NCBI RefSeq assembly: GCF_003970675.1
Contig: NZ_CP034562.1
Span: 5,058,501-5,122,500 of the forward strand
Reading direction: 5' to 3'
Length of the DNA stretch: 64,000 nucleotides
Origin: Flammeovirga pectinis
GTDB lineage: Bacteria > Bacteroidota > Bacteroidia > Cytophagales > Flammeovirgaceae
Positions 45,378-55,734 of the stretch are shown in pieces. Position 1 is the stretch's first letter. Every line of letters starts with the position of its first letter. The translations under genes were made by a program, and so were the position numbers. The notes under the pieces are model-generated. The model was not told the origin of the DNA. It was given only the letters and a program-made list of their open reading frames with translations, and did not search any database.

Positions 45378-48300
45378 ATGGCGTTTAGAAAAAACAAAAA
45401 GATCAATAACGATTTCACTTCAGTAACAGTGAGTTTAGCATCTCCAGAATCTATTCTGGAAAGCTCTCACGGTGAGGTGACTCAACCAGAAACCATCAAC
45501 TACCGTACTTATAAGCCGGAGATGGGAGGTTTGTTCTGTGAGCGTATTTTCGGACCTGTAAAGGACTGGGAATGCCACTGTGGAAAATACAAACGTATCC
45601 GTTACAAAGGTATTATCTGTGACCGTTGTGGTGTAGAGGTAACAGAAAAGAAAGTCCGTCGTGAAAGAATGGGACACATCCAATTGGTTGTGCCTGTAGC
45701 TCATATTTGGTACTTCCGTTCTTTACCAAACAAGATTGGTTACCTATTAGGTTTACCAACAAAGAAACTTGATCAAATCATATATTACGAACGCTATGTC
45801 GTAATCCAAGAAGGTGTTAAAGAGGCCGATGGCATCGCTAAGATGGACTTCCTTACAGAGGACGAATATCTTGACATCATGGATAAACTTCCTAGCGAAA
45901 ACAGACAATTAGAAGACGATCATCCAGATAAGTTTATCGCTAAGATGGGTGCAGAAGCATTAGAAATGTTGCTTGCTCGTACTCAATTGGATGATATGGC
46001 CGCGGCATTACGTGACCAAGCAAATAACGATACTTCACAACAACGTAAGGCAGAAGCTTTAAAGCGTCTTCGTGTAGTTGAAGCATTCCGTGATGCTAAA
46101 ACAAGAATTGAAAACCGCCCTGAATGGATGGTAATCCGTATGGTTCCTGTAATTCCACCAGAATTACGTCCATTGGTACCTCTAGATGGTGGCCGTTTTG
46201 CAACATCAGACCTTAACGATTTGTACAGAAGAGTAATCATCCGTAACAACCGTTTAAAACGTCTGATTGATATTAAAGCACCAGAAGTAATTTTACGTAA
46301 CGAGAAGCGTATGCTTCAAGAAGCTGTCGATTCATTATTCGATAACTCTCGTAAAGTTAATGCTGTGCGTTCTGATGGTAACCGTCCATTGAAATCTCTT
46401 TCAGATATGTTGAAAGGTAAGCAAGGTCGTTTCCGTCAAAACCTATTAGGTAAGCGTGTCGATTATTCTGGTCGTTCGGTTATTGTTGTAGGTCCTGAAT
46501 TAAAATTACACGAATGTGGTCTTCCTAAGAACATGGCGGCAGAATTATTCAAGCCGTTTGTGATTCGTAAGTTGATTGAGCGTGGCATCGTTAAAACGGT
46601 AAAATCAGCGAAGAAGATCGTTGACCGTAAAGATCCTGTAGTTTGGGATATCCTTGAAAATGTATTGAAAGGACATCCTATCTTACTAAACCGTGCCCCT
46701 ACACTTCACAGATTGGGTATTCAAGCTTTCCAACCGAAATTAATCGAAGGAAAAGCAATCCAATTACATCCATTGGTAACAACTGCATTTAACGCCGATT
46801 TTGACGGTGACCAAATGGCCGTTCACGTACCTCTAGGGCATGAAGCTGTATTGGAAGCATCATTATTAATGCTTGCTTCTCATAACATTCTTAACCCTGC
46901 AAATGGTAAACCTATTGCTGTACCTTCTCAGGATATGGTATTGGGTCTTTATTATATGACAAAGGGACGTCGTACTACTGACACTGAGACAGTGAAAGGT
47001 GAAGGTATGACTTTCTATTCTTCGGAGGAAGTGATTATTGCATTGAATGAAGGTGTAATATCTCGTCACTCGTGGATCTTTGTTAAAACAAAAGTGTTAA
47101 ATGATGAAACTGGTGAGCTTGAGGAGAAATTCGTAGAGACAGTAGCTGGTAGAGTATTATTTAACCAACACGTACCAGAAGAAGTTGGTTATGTAGACGA
47201 ACTTCTTTCTAAAAAAGCACTACAGGTAATTATCGCAAAAGTGGTAGATATCGTAGGTATGGCACGTGCTGCTCAATTCTTAGATGATATCAAACATGAA
47301 GGATTCCAAATGGCCTATAAAGGTGGTTTGTCATTCGGATTAGATGAAATTATTATCCCAGTTGAGAAAAAGAAACTAATTGAAGAAGCAAAAGGTGAAG
47401 TAGATATCATCCGTAACAACTTCATGATGGGTCTTATTACTGATAACGAACGTTACAATCAAGTAATTGACGTTTGGACGAAAACGAACAATACGTTAAC
47501 GTCTACAGTAATGCAACAAATGGAGGAAGATAACCAAGGTTTCAACTCTATCTATATGATGATGCACTCAGGAGCTCGTGGTTCTAGAGAGCAAATTCGT
47601 CAGTTAGGTGGTATGAGAGGGCTAATGGCAAAACCTCAAAAGAACTTGGGTGGTGCTTCTGGTGCTAACATTATTGAAAACCCAATTCTTTCTAACTTTA
47701 AGGAAGGTCTAGACGTACTTGAGTACTTTATCTCTACTCACGGTGCTCGTAAAGGTCTTGCAGATACAGCCTTGAAAACAGCCGATGCGGGTTACTTAAC
47801 TCGTCGTTTGGTGGATGTTGCTCAAGATGTAGTTGTAACTGAAGTTGATTGTGGTACTCTTCGTGGTCTTACAGTAACTGCACTGAAAGAAAATGATGAG
47901 ATCAAAGAATCTCTTACAGATAGAATTGAAGGACGTACATCATTAAATGATGTTGAACATCCTGAAACTGGCGAAATTATCGTTCCAGCTACAGGTGCTA
48001 TCACTCCAGAAGTTGCTCAATTAATTGAGGAAGCTGGTATTGAAGAAGTTGAAGTTCGTTCAGTACTTACTTGTGAAACTCGTAAGGGTGTTTGTGAGAA
48101 GTGTTATGGTAAAAACCTTGCAACAGGTGGTGTAGCAGGTAAAGGTGAATCTGTTGGTGTTATTGCAGCACAATCAATTGGTGAACCTGGTACTCAGTTA
48201 ACGCTACGTACATTCCACGTTGGTGGTGTGGCATCTCACATTGCAACAGATGCATCATTGAAAACGAAAAAAGCTGGTAAAGTGGAATTCGTTGAAATGC

Positions 48301-49679
48301 GTTCTGTGAAGAGTAAAGATGCTCAAGGAGATGTTAAAGATGTTGTAATGGCGCGTACTGCTGAAGTTAATATTATTGACTCAGAAGGTAAAATTGCATT
48401 TACAGCTCACATTCAATATGGTTCTTACCTAAGCGTAAAAGAAGGTGACATGGTTGAAGAAGATGACGTGATTTGTGGATGGGATCCATTTAACGCAGTT
48501 ATTCTTGCTCAATACGATGGTGTTACTGAATTTGAAGCAATTGAAAGAGATATTACTTACCGAGTAGAAACAGACGAAATGACTGGCTACGAGGAGAAAG
48601 TAATTATTGATACAAAAGACAAGGCTAAAAACCCGATTATCCACATTGCTGGTGATAAAGGTGAGTCTGTGGCATCTAACTTACCAACAGATGCTCGTTT
48701 AACTGTTGAAGACGGTCAGAAAGTAAAAGCAGGTGATATTTTAGTGAAGATTCCTCGTTCTGCAGGTAAATCACGAGATATTACAGGTGGTCTTCCTCGT
48801 GTAACGGAATTATTCGAAGCGCGTAATCCATCTAGCCCAGCTGTAGTTTCTGAAATTGATGGTATCGTAACTTACGGTGCTGTTAAACGTGCCAATCGTG
48901 AACTATTCGTAGAATCACGTGATGGTGTGAGACGTCGTTACATGGTGAACTTGTCTAAACATATTTTGGTTCAGGAAAATGACTTCGTGAGAGCTGGTAT
49001 GCCACTTTCAGACGGAGCTATTACTCCTGCAGATATCTTGAAAATTAAAGGACCAACTGCTGTACAAGAGTACTTGGTAAATGAAATTCAAGATGTATAC
49101 CGTTTACAAGGTGTAAAAATTAACGATAAGCATATCGAGGTGATTGTTCGCCAAATGATGCAAAAAGTTGTTATCGAAGACAATGGAGATACTACATTCC
49201 TTCCAGGTCAAGTAGTAGAGAAATTCATGTTCCGTGGAGAAAATGATAAAGTGCTTAGCATGAAAATCGTTACGGATGCAGGAGACTCTGCTAGATTCAA
49301 GACTGGAGCATTAATCTCATTTAGAGAAATGCGTGATGAGAATTCTTCATTGAAACGTAAGGACATGAAAGAGATGAAAGTGCGTGATGCACAGCCAGCT
49401 ATTTCAAGACCAACGTTACAAGGTATCACACAAGCATCATTGGATACGAAATCATTTATTTCAGCTGCCTCTTTCCAAGAGACAACTAAGGTATTGAGTG
49501 AAGCTTCTATTAGAGGTAAACGAGATGAATTAGTAGGACTGAAAGAAAATGTGATCGTAGGTCACTTGATTCCTGCTGGTACTGGTCTTAGAGATTATGA
49601 TGCGTTACGTGTTGGTTCTAAGGAAGAATACGAAGCATTGATTGATTCTAGAGAAAGACATCAGATCACAGGTTTATAA
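45378..49679 (+). CDS. rpoC: DNA-directed RNA polymerase subunit beta'
   Basis: This is the catalytic clamp subunit of RNA polymerase, 1433 residues from the ATG at 45378. The N-terminal zinc cysteines are in [20 protein letters not shown]. The metal-chelating [12 protein letters not shown] is at about residue 470, with the [16 protein letters not shown] segment ahead of it. The second zinc site is [13 protein letters not shown], and the trigger loop region is [19 protein letters not shown]. It is full length and intact. It is preceded by a divergent gene rather than rpoB and has its own promoter and terminator, so it is a single-gene transcript. Confidence 0.97.
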   Translation: MAFRKNKKINNDFTSVTVSLASPESILESSHGEVTQPETINYRTYKPEMGGLFCERIFGPVKDWECHCGKYKRIRYKGIICDRCGVEVTEKKVRRERMGHIQLVVPVAHIWYFRSLPNKIGYLLGLPTKKLDQIIYYERYVVIQEGVKEADGIAKMDFLTEDEYLDIMDKLPSENRQLEDDHPDKFIAKMGAEALEMLLARTQLDDMAAALRDQANNDTSQQRKAEALKRLRVVEAFRDAKTRIENRPEWMVIRMVPVIPPELRPLVPLDGGRFATSDLNDLYRRVIIRNNRLKRLIDIKAPEVILRNEKRMLQEAVDSLFDNSRKVNAVRSDGNRPLKSLSDMLKGKQGRFRQNLLGKRVDYSGRSVIVVGPELKLHECGLPKNMAAELFKPFVIRKLIERGIVKTVKSAKKIVDRKDPVVWDILENVLKGHPILLNRAPTLHRLGIQAFQPKLIEGKAIQLHPLVTTAFNADFDGDQMAVHVPLGHEAVLEASLLMLASHNILNPANGKPIAVPSQDMVLGLYYMTKGRRTTDTETVKGEGMTFYSSEEVIIALNEGVISRHSWIFVKTKVLNDETGELEEKFVETVAGRVLFNQHVPEEVGYVDELLSKKALQVIIAKVVDIVGMARAAQFLDDIKHEGFQMAYKGGLSFGLDEIIIPVEKKKLIEEAKGEVDIIRNNFMMGLITDNERYNQVIDVWTKTNNTLTSTVMQQMEEDNQGFNSIYMMMHSGARGSREQIRQLGGMRGLMAKPQKNLGGASGANIIENPILSNFKEGLDVLEYFISTHGARKGLADTALKTADAGYLTRRLVDVAQDVVVTEVDCGTLRGLTVTALKENDEIKESLTDRIEGRTSLNDVEHPETGEIIVPATGAITPEVAQLIEEAGIEEVEVRSVLTCETRKGVCEKCYGKNLATGGVAGKGESVGVIAAQSIGEPGTQLTLRTFHVGGVASHIATDASLKTKKAGKVEFVEMRSVKSKDAQGDVKDVVMARTAEVNIIDSEGKIAFTAHIQYGSYLSVKEGDMVEEDDVICGWDPFNAVILAQYDGVTEFEAIERDITYRVETDEMTGYEEKVIIDTKDKAKNPIIHIAGDKGESVASNLPTDARLTVEDGQKVKAGDILVKIPRSAGKSRDITGGLPRVTELFEARNPSSPAVVSEIDGIVTYGAVKRANRELFVESRDGVRRRYMVNLSKHILVQENDFVRAGMPLSDGAITPADILKIKGPTAVQEYLVNEIQDVYRLQGVKINDKHIEVIVRQMMQKVVIEDNGDTTFLPGQVVEKFMFRGENDKVLSMKIVTDAGDSARFKTGALISFREMRDENSSLKRKDMKEMKVRDAQPAISRPTLQGITQASLDTKSFISAASFQETTKVLSEASIRGKRDELVGLKENVIVGHLIPAGTGLRDYDALRVGSKEEYEALIDSRERHQITGL

Positions 49680-49696
49680 TATTTGCAAAGCGGTTT

Positions 49697-49730
49697 AAAA
49701 AGCCTCTAGTCGAAAGACTAGGGGCTTTTT
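49697..49730 (+). terminator. Terminator of rpoC
   Basis: AAAAAGCCTCTAGTC (49697-49711), GAAA tetraloop, GACTAGGGGCTTTTT (49716-49730), one G-T pair. Confidence 0.9.
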
Positions 49731-50127
49731 GCATTTTTAAAAGATTGTAGTGTATATCTCGAATATTGGTGTAATTCCAAACCAGTTCTGAAATTCCCCC
49801 TTGTATTAGCATACTTAACTTATGTTATGTATAATTCTAAACTACTTTGAAACGAATTGTGTTGAATATAACTGAATGTGTTGTTCTATAATTTGTATTT
49901 TATCGAGGTAAATAAAAGTAAATAAAATAAGTGTATTTTTGAAACTTTTACAATGTAACCCCGTGTAGATTATTATCATTATAAAAAAACCATATTTTTA
50001 TTGTATATTTGCTAAAATTATAAATTCAGGAACATTAAATAGTTCATGAGAATTTGGACTGACTAACACAATTACAAAGTAGGGTACTTTGTAGTAAACG
50101 AATATTACTATAAAAAATCGCATTGGT
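49731..50127. other. Gene-free leader region ahead of the pnt operon
   Basis: 397 AT-rich bases without a credible frame. Two TAnnTTTG matches, TATTTTTG (49934-49941) and TATATTTG (50004-50011), are candidate pntAA -7 boxes; the second would give a leader of about 110 bases. No strong secondary structure is seen. Confidence 0.4.
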
Positions 50128-51288
50128 ATGCTATTTGGAATTTTAAGAGAAGAAGATCATCGTGTGTCCGTTACACCAGAATTAGCGAAAAAGTTTATTT
50201 CTGAAGGTCACGAGGTTTATTTTGAAAAGGGTGCTGGTTCTAGTGCTTATTTTGAAGATAGCCTTTATAATGAAATAGGAGCAGTAGAAAAATCTAGAGA
50301 AGAAATTATTTCTTCATCTAATGTTTTAATCACTTTAGCTCCATTATCTAAGGAAGAAGTTGCTAAACTAGCAGAGAATACATTTTTATTCTCTTCATTT
50401 CAGCCATTCCAAGATGCATCAATTTGTGAGACATTCGCAACAAAGGGAATATCAGCATTTAGTTTTGATATGATTCCTCGTTCTTCAATTGCTCAATCTA
50501 TGGATATATTGTCTTCTATGGCCTCAATTTCTGGCTACAAGGCAGTATTAAAAGCAACAGATTATTTACCACGTTATATGCCAATGTTATCAACAGCAGC
50601 AGGTACCGTACCTCCATCAAAAGTTTTGATTATGGGTGCAGGTGTTGCAGGATTACAGGCAATTGCTACAGCAAAACGTTTAGGAGCTCAAGTAGAAGCT
50701 TTTGATACTAGAGCTGCATCAAAAGAAGAAGTACAATCATTAGGTGCAAAATTCGTTGAAGTCGAAGGTGCTAGTGATGATACTAATGCTGGTGGTTACG
50801 CAGTAGAACAATCAGAAGAATATAAAAAGAAGCAAGCAGAGTTAATTGCTCTAAAAATTGAAAAAGCAGACGTAGTAATTACAACAGCACAATTAAGAGG
50901 TAGACCTGCGCCAAAATTAATAACTGAAGAAGCAGTTAAAACAATGAAGCCGGGTTCGGTTATTGTTGATTTAGCATCTTCTACGGGTGGTAACTGTGTG
51001 TTAACTGAAGATGAAAAAGTAGTTAAGAAGCACGGAGTTACAATTATAGGAAGTTCTAATCTTGCAGCTGAAATTAGTGAGCAAGCATCTGTACTGTTCA
51101 GTAAGAATGTTCAGAATTACTTAAAATTAATGTTGACAAAAGAAGGTTTGAATTTTAATTTCAATGATGAGATTATTTTACAAAGCTGTATTGTTTACAA
51201 AGGTGAAGTAATTTATGGGAATGAGGCAAAACAAAAAGCTTTAGTTCCAGCACCAAAAGCTGAAGAAAAAGCAGACGCTCAAGCTTAA
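50128..51288 (+). CDS. pntAA: NAD(P) transhydrogenase subunit alpha, part 1
   Basis: This is the NAD(H)-binding domain I of the proton-pumping transhydrogenase. In 386 residues it has MLFGILREEDHRVSVTPELA, the dinucleotide fold VLIMGAGVAGLQAIATAKRL, KADVVITTAQLRGRPAPKLI, and VIVDLASSTGGNC. The C-terminus becomes Lys/Ala/Glu-rich. Three-gene splitting (AA, AB, B) is a known bacterial arrangement. It is the first gene of the operon, 30 bases before pntAB. Confidence 0.93.
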   Translation: MLFGILREEDHRVSVTPELAKKFISEGHEVYFEKGAGSSAYFEDSLYNEIGAVEKSREEIISSSNVLITLAPLSKEEVAKLAENTFLFSSFQPFQDASICETFATKGISAFSFDMIPRSSIAQSMDILSSMASISGYKAVLKATDYLPRYMPMLSTAAGTVPPSKVLIMGAGVAGLQAIATAKRLGAQVEAFDTRAASKEEVQSLGAKFVEVEGASDDTNAGGYAVEQSEEYKKKQAELIALKIEKADVVITTAQLRGRPAPKLITEEAVKTMKPGSVIVDLASSTGGNCVLTEDEKVVKKHGVTIIGSSNLAAEISEQASVLFSKNVQNYLKLMLTKEGLNFNFNDEIILQSCIVYKGEVIYGNEAKQKALVPAPKAEEKADAQA

Positions 51289-51318
51289 ACTTTTCAAACA
51301 AACAAATTAGAATTTAAT

Positions 51319-51636
51319 ATGGAACAAATATTAGCATTTTTAGATGATAACACATTAGCAATGTTATCATTGTTAGTACTTTCTTCGTTCTTAGGAATGG
51401 AAATTATTGGTAAAGTACCAACAGTTTTACATACTCCTTTAATGTCAGGTGCAAATGCAATTTCAGGTGTTGTAGTAATTGGAGCAATTATTCTTATTAG
51501 AAGAGCAGAAGCGACAGATTACTTAACATTAGTATTAGGATTTATTGGTATCGCTTTAGCAATGATCAACGTTGTTGGTGGTTTTGCTGTAACCAATAGA
51601 ATGTTAGAGATGTTCAAGAAAAAAGAACGTAAATAA
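51319..51636 (+). CDS. pntAB: NAD(P) transhydrogenase subunit alpha, part 2
   Basis: The 105-residue membrane part of the alpha subunit has about three to four helices: MLSLLVLSSFLGMEIIGKVP, the conserved LHTPLMSGANAISGVVVIGA, and LTLVLGFIGIALAMINVVGG. It forms the proton channel together with PntB. It is separated from pntAA and pntB by 30 bases each. Confidence 0.93.
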   Translation: MEQILAFLDDNTLAMLSLLVLSSFLGMEIIGKVPTVLHTPLMSGANAISGVVVIGAIILIRRAEATDYLTLVLGFIGIALAMINVVGGFAVTNRMLEMFKKKERK

Positions 51637-51666
51637 TAACTACTAATTAACTGAAATTACAAGAAA

Positions 51667-53058
51667 ATGGATATATCAAATTTAATAGATTTACTATACT
51701 TAGTAAGTATAATCGTTTTTATTATAGGTTTAAAAGGATTGTCTCATCCAGAAACTGCACGTAAAGGTAATAGAGTTGCAGCTTTAGGTATGGGTATGGC
51801 TATCGTTATTTCATTATTAGCTCCAGAAACATCGGGTAATAATAACTACCCTTGGATTATTGGAGCAATGTTAATAGGTGGTGGTATTGGTTTCGTTTCA
51901 TCGAAAAAAATTGCCATGACTAAGATGCCAGAGATGGTATCATTATTTAATGGTTTGGGTGGTGCATGTGCCATGTTAATTGGTATTGCAGAATTCGGAA
52001 ACCTTCCTCAAGGAGCTGACATGATGAGTGGTGCTGTTTTAACAAACATCTTTGCTATGTTCGTTGGAGCTGTTTCTTTAACGGGTTCATTAGTAGCTTA
52101 TGGTAAATTAAATGGTTCTTTAAGAGATAACTTTACTTTACCTGCTCCTCAAATAATAAATTTAGTTTCTTTAGCAGGTATTATTGCATTATCCGTAATG
52201 ATTATGACTCAGCCAGAATTAAATATGGCTTTAGTATATGCATTATTAGGTTTGTCATTATTCTACGGTATTGCCTTTGTAACACCAATCGGTGGTGGAG
52301 ATATGCCTGTAGTTATATCATTACTTAACTCGGTAACAGGTATTGGAGCAACAGGTGCAGGTCTTATTTATGGAAATAACATTATGATTATTGGTGGTAT
52401 CCTTGTTGGTGCTTCAGGAGTAATCTTAACAGTTATGATGTGTGAGGCAATGAACCGTTCTTTAGTAAATGTATTGATTGGTAATTTAGGTGCTTCTGGT
52501 GGCGGATCTGGTTCTAGTCGTGAAGAAATCGTTAAAGAAGTAAATATTTCAGACCTTGCAATTCAATTAAAATATGCTGATAAAGTAGCTATCGTTCCTG
52601 GTTATGGATTAGCTGTAGCTCAAGCGCAACATATTTGCCATGAAATTGAATCTGCTTTAGAAAGTGAAGGTGTTGAAGTGCGTTATGCAATTCATCCTGT
52701 AGCGGGTCGTATGCCTGGTCATATGAACGTATTATTAGCTGAATCTGATGTAGATTATGATAAGTTACTAGAATTGGAACCTGCAAATAGTAGTTTTCCT
52801 TCTACAGATGTGGTCCTTGTAATTGGAGCAAACGATGTTGTAAATCCATCTGCAAAAGATGATTCTGCATCACCAATTTATGGTATGCCAATCTTAGATG
52901 TTGAAACAGCTAAGAATGTTGTCGTATTCAAACGTGGTATGAGTACTGGTTATGCTGGTGTTCAAAACCCATTATTCTTTGGTGATAAAACAAAGATGTT
53001 ATTTGGAGATGCTAAATCATCTTTAAATAAGCTGAAAGACGAAATAGCAAATGCTTAA
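51667..53058 (+). CDS. pntB: NAD(P) transhydrogenase subunit beta
   Basis: The 463-residue protein has about eight to nine membrane helices in the first 270 residues, then the NADP(H)-binding domain III. Motifs are FNGLGGACAMLIG, IPGYG-like VAIVPGYGLAVAQAQH, HPVAGRMPGHMNVLLAE, and VLVIGANDVVNPSAKD. With PntAA and PntAB it couples proton re-entry to NADPH formation. It is the last gene of the operon and is followed by a perfect terminator. Confidence 0.94.
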   Translation: MDISNLIDLLYLVSIIVFIIGLKGLSHPETARKGNRVAALGMGMAIVISLLAPETSGNNNYPWIIGAMLIGGGIGFVSSKKIAMTKMPEMVSLFNGLGGACAMLIGIAEFGNLPQGADMMSGAVLTNIFAMFVGAVSLTGSLVAYGKLNGSLRDNFTLPAPQIINLVSLAGIIALSVMIMTQPELNMALVYALLGLSLFYGIAFVTPIGGGDMPVVISLLNSVTGIGATGAGLIYGNNIMIIGGILVGASGVILTVMMCEAMNRSLVNVLIGNLGASGGGSGSSREEIVKEVNISDLAIQLKYADKVAIVPGYGLAVAQAQHICHEIESALESEGVEVRYAIHPVAGRMPGHMNVLLAESDVDYDKLLELEPANSSFPSTDVVLVIGANDVVNPSAKDDSASPIYGMPILDVETAKNVVVFKRGMSTGYAGVQNPLFFGDKTKMLFGDAKSSLNKLKDEIANA

Positions 53059-53081
53059 TTAAGTATTTGTCTTAAGATATT

Positions 53082-53125
53082 AAGTAACCCCTTCCTATTG
53101 ATTTAGGAAGGGGTTACTTTTTTTA
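53082..53125 (+). terminator. Terminator of the pnt operon
   Basis: AAGTAACCCCTTCCTA (53082-53097) pairs perfectly with TAGGAAGGGGTTACTT (53104-53119) around a 6-base loop, then a T-run. Confidence 0.9.
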
Positions 53126-53151
53126 TTGGTCTCATAAATGGGTTTAAAACC

Positions 53152-53168
53152 CTGCACTTTCAGTGCAG
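53152..53168 (+). repeat. Left-end hairpin of the IS200-type element
   Basis: CTGCACT-TTC-AGTGCAG, a perfect 7-bp stem with TTC loop. The same sequence recurs in the right-end hairpin. Confidence 0.75.
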
Positions 53169-53209
53169 AACTTTAGTATTTCGAAAAAATCTACTACATT
53201 CTGAGTATT

Positions 53210-53644
53210 ATGACACAGGAGTATAGAAAAGGTCATTATACAGTGACTAGGTTGACCGTCCATATAGTTTTTGCGACTAAATATCGTTATCAAGTTCTAG
53301 AAGGAGATATTCAAAAACGATGTAGATCTCTTCTCATTCAAATTTGTGAATCAGAAGGTATTGAGATCCTAAAAGGAGTTGTAAGTAAAGATCATGTTCA
53401 TATCCACATAGAGTACCCTCCGACTAAAAGTCTTAGTGATATTTTGAAACGTATGAAAGGTCGAACTTCAAGGTTACTTCAACAAGAATATCCTAGTTTA
53501 GGAAAAAGGTATTGGGGTAAGCATTTTTGGGCAGGAGGTTACGGCGCTTGGAGTACAGGTAACATTACAGACGAAATGGTCAACGACTATTTAGAACATC
53601 ATAGGAGCGATATGGACGATAATTCCAACTTCATGTTGGAATAA
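53210..53644 (+). CDS. tnpA: IS200/IS605-type Y1 transposase
   Basis: The 144-residue HUH single-strand transposase has VHIVFATKYRYQVL near the N-terminus. The HUH metal site is KDHVHIHIEYPP, followed by SLSDILKRMKGRTSRLL, RYWGKHFWAGGYGAWS, and a C-terminal helix ITDEMVNDYLEHH bearing the nucleophilic Tyr. It appears intact. There is no TnpB partner, consistent with the IS200 subgroup; RAYT domestication is an alternative considered in the findings. Confidence 0.92.
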   Translation: MTQEYRKGHYTVTRLTVHIVFATKYRYQVLEGDIQKRCRSLLIQICESEGIEILKGVVSKDHVHIHIEYPPTKSLSDILKRMKGRTSRLLQQEYPSLGKRYWGKHFWAGGYGAWSTGNITDEMVNDYLEHHRSDMDDNSNFMLE

Positions 53645-53656
53645 GAGGAAGTGAGC

Positions 53657-53675
53657 GTAGGACTTTCAGTCCTAC
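53657..53675 (+). repeat. Right-side hairpin 1 of the IS200-type element
   Basis: GTAGGACT-TTC-AGTCCTAC, perfect 8-bp stem. It shares the ACTTTCAGT apex with the other two hairpins but has a different stem base. Confidence 0.7.
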
Positions 53676-53683
53676 CCCCAAAC

Positions 53684-53704
53684 CTCTGCACTTTCAGTGC
53701 AGAG
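53684..53704 (+). repeat. Right-side hairpin 2 of the IS200-type element
   Basis: CTCTGCACT-TTC-AGTGCAGAG, perfect 9-bp stem containing the full left-end hairpin sequence. Outer AAACC...GGTTT bases extend the palindrome. Confidence 0.75.
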
Positions 53705-53708
53705 CGGT

Positions 53709-55475
53709 TTAGTTAATCAAAAACATAGCCTTCATGTGATTGATGCTCAATTTATCTTTTTCTTTGTTTCCATTTAGGCTATATAAGAGTATAGTGAATG
53801 CTTCGGACTCTATAAATAGCATTTTTCCATTTTTAGAGTTCTTGATTAGATTTAAATCTAAAGTGATTGTATATATAACTCCATCAATTTCTATAGTTCC
53901 TATAGAATTATCATTATTATTAATTCTAAGAATGAATTCTTTGTCATTTTTAGTAAATAAATATTCTTGATCAATTGCATTTGTATATACATTCAATAAG
54001 TAATTATATTTTTTGATATCAAAGGCATTGAAATCTTCAGATTCAGAATTACTATAAAAATGGATAGAATACTCATCTTTACTCACCTCTACAATCGAAC
54101 TATTACCCAGTGATGTTAATCCCATCTTATCAAATAGAACATTTTTAACTTCCCATTTACTTAAAGAATCAGCTATAAAGGTATTCATAGGTTGTGAAAA
54201 GTATTTTTGTAGAGAATTGAACCCATGGTAATCACTTAGGTAGCTTATTATAGAACGTGTGTTTTCAGCTTCATTAGAAGCAGAGTGGTCAATACCTGTT
54301 ATCCAATAACCATTTGTGTCAATCCATTTTTCATTTTCTACTATATGATTTAAACGGCTTGTTTGGCTATTTTTTGCAATTTGAAATGCACTTATAGGTC
54401 CAAAGGAAGAGATTAAAGTGAGTATACAAAGTGATATAGGAATGATCTTAATATTATTCTGTCCTTTTATTAGCATGTTTAACGCAACAATAACTAACCA
54501 TATTGCTAATACGATGAGATAGTACCTGTTCTCTGTTATTCCATAGTCAGTTATTCGAGTCCAGATTGCTGCAATAAATAATAAAATGACAGGGAAAAGT
54601 GCATAGAAGAATACTTTAGTATAGATTGGTATCCATCTATTCTCTTTAATATTTTTAATAGGATAGATTAATAAGAATGAAATTATACCTAAAATAGAGA
54701 AACCAATACTTAGCATAGATACCCAGCCTTTGGGCCAATCTTGCAGAAATATTATTTTTACTGAATAAGCATAGAGTATCACCATGTAGATTGTAACCAA
54801 CGGGAACATGATATACTGTGTGAAGTTCTTTAATATTGGTGAGTATGAAAACTCTTCTTCTGAGTTTCTTGCAATAGGAGCTTTGCAAATAAAGAATAGA
54901 GTATTTAAGAAAAACCCACAAAATGTCAGCAATTTTAAATAAACGTCTTCATCTATTGTAATGTTAAATAAAGAGTCTACAGAAAGAAGTGCTATAGATA
55001 CTCCAATATAAATTACAACAGAGTAAAATAGACTTTCGATAAATGTTGCAATAATATCTTTTGAGAAAATCCAGAAATCTAATTGTGTTCCTCTATTAAT
55101 GTTGGGAGCTATGAAAATTAATAAATGAGTGAAAATTGTTAGAAGTATCCATCTGGAGAAATTGATATAAGTAAGCTCTTCTGGCATTGTCATTAAGTAT
55201 AGTAGTAATACAGTTAATGAAATACCTTTAAGTAAATAACTTTTTATAATGGAAAGGTTTAAATTTTCAGAAAGATAGGTTGCGGCAATAAAAATAGGAA
55301 TGCCTAATTGAGCTCCATGTATTCCTCTAATAAACCAAATATTGGTATGTATGTTATTTCCAATTGAATAGAATAAGAGAAATGTACCAAAAATGGCACA
55401 TAGGAGTGTAAAAGGAAATCTGATGATACTTCTGTAAATTGTATCTGTTAGGTCTTGGAGAGATAGTATTTTCAT
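53709..55475 (-). CDS. DUF4153 family membrane protein
   Basis: This 588-residue protein has about eleven or twelve hydrophobic segments in the first 370 residues, with DUF4153-like features (RFPFTLLCAIFGTFLLFYSI, FWIFSKDIIATFIESLFYSV, ENRYYLIVLAIWLVIVALNM). A soluble C-terminal part is Ser/Asn/Asp-rich. The ATG at 55475 is preferred over a TTG ten codons upstream. Its stop lies inside the right end of the IS200-type element, so the insertion may have changed the 3' end. Function is unknown. Confidence 0.75.
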   Translation of the reverse strand: MKILSLQDLTDTIYRSIIRFPFTLLCAIFGTFLLFYSIGNNIHTNIWFIRGIHGAQLGIPIFIAATYLSENLNLSIIKSYLLKGISLTVLLLYLMTMPEELTYINFSRWILLTIFTHLLIFIAPNINRGTQLDFWIFSKDIIATFIESLFYSVVIYIGVSIALLSVDSLFNITIDEDVYLKLLTFCGFFLNTLFFICKAPIARNSEEEFSYSPILKNFTQYIMFPLVTIYMVILYAYSVKIIFLQDWPKGWVSMLSIGFSILGIISFLLIYPIKNIKENRWIPIYTKVFFYALFPVILLFIAAIWTRITDYGITENRYYLIVLAIWLVIVALNMLIKGQNNIKIIPISLCILTLISSFGPISAFQIAKNSQTSRLNHIVENEKWIDTNGYWITGIDHSASNEAENTRSIISYLSDYHGFNSLQKYFSQPMNTFIADSLSKWEVKNVLFDKMGLTSLGNSSIVEVSKDEYSIHFYSNSESEDFNAFDIKKYNYLLNVYTNAIDQEYLFTKNDKEFILRINNNDNSIGTIEIDGVIYTITLDLNLIKNSKNGKMLFIESEAFTILLYSLNGNKEKDKLSINHMKAMFLIN

Positions 55476-55530
55476 TGATAATTTGGATTCTAATTTAGAA
55501 TACAATCAATGTAATATAAAATGAAGATAT

Positions 55531-55564
55531 AAAAAAAGGTTATCTCATAAATGAGATAACCTTT
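55531..55564 (-). terminator. Terminator behind tRNA-fMet
   Basis: AAAGGTTATCTCAT (55535-55548) pairs perfectly with ATGAGATAACCTTT (55551-55564). On the minus strand it is followed by a T-run and lies six bases from the tRNA 3' end. Confidence 0.85.
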
Positions 55565-55570
55565 ACTAGG

Positions 55571-55643
<73 letters not shown>

Positions 55644-55734
55644 CTGTTTTCCTTAAATGCTTGGCAAAAGTAGGATAATATTTTTAATAAAAAAATATTA
55701 TCGCCAACTTTATTGTAAACAAATCGCAATAAAG

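Larger units (their letters stand above)
53140..53710 (+). mobile_element. IS200-type insertion element with hairpin ends
   Basis: A unit of about 570 bases with a single Y1 transposase gene flanked by imperfect palindromes, as in the IS200/IS605 family, which lacks terminal inverted repeats. Left side: GGGTTT-A-AAACCC (53140-53152), then a hairpin at 53152-53168. Right side: hairpins at 53657-53675 and 53684-53704, then GGTTT. Exact ends and target site cannot be set without an empty site. It sits between two convergent genes, behind the pnt terminator, and disrupts nothing visible. Confidence 0.75.

Noticed and set aside
53657..53704. Adjacent hairpins as a short CRISPR array
   Set aside because: They are palindromes with different stems flanking a transposase, without spacers of regular length or cas genes.
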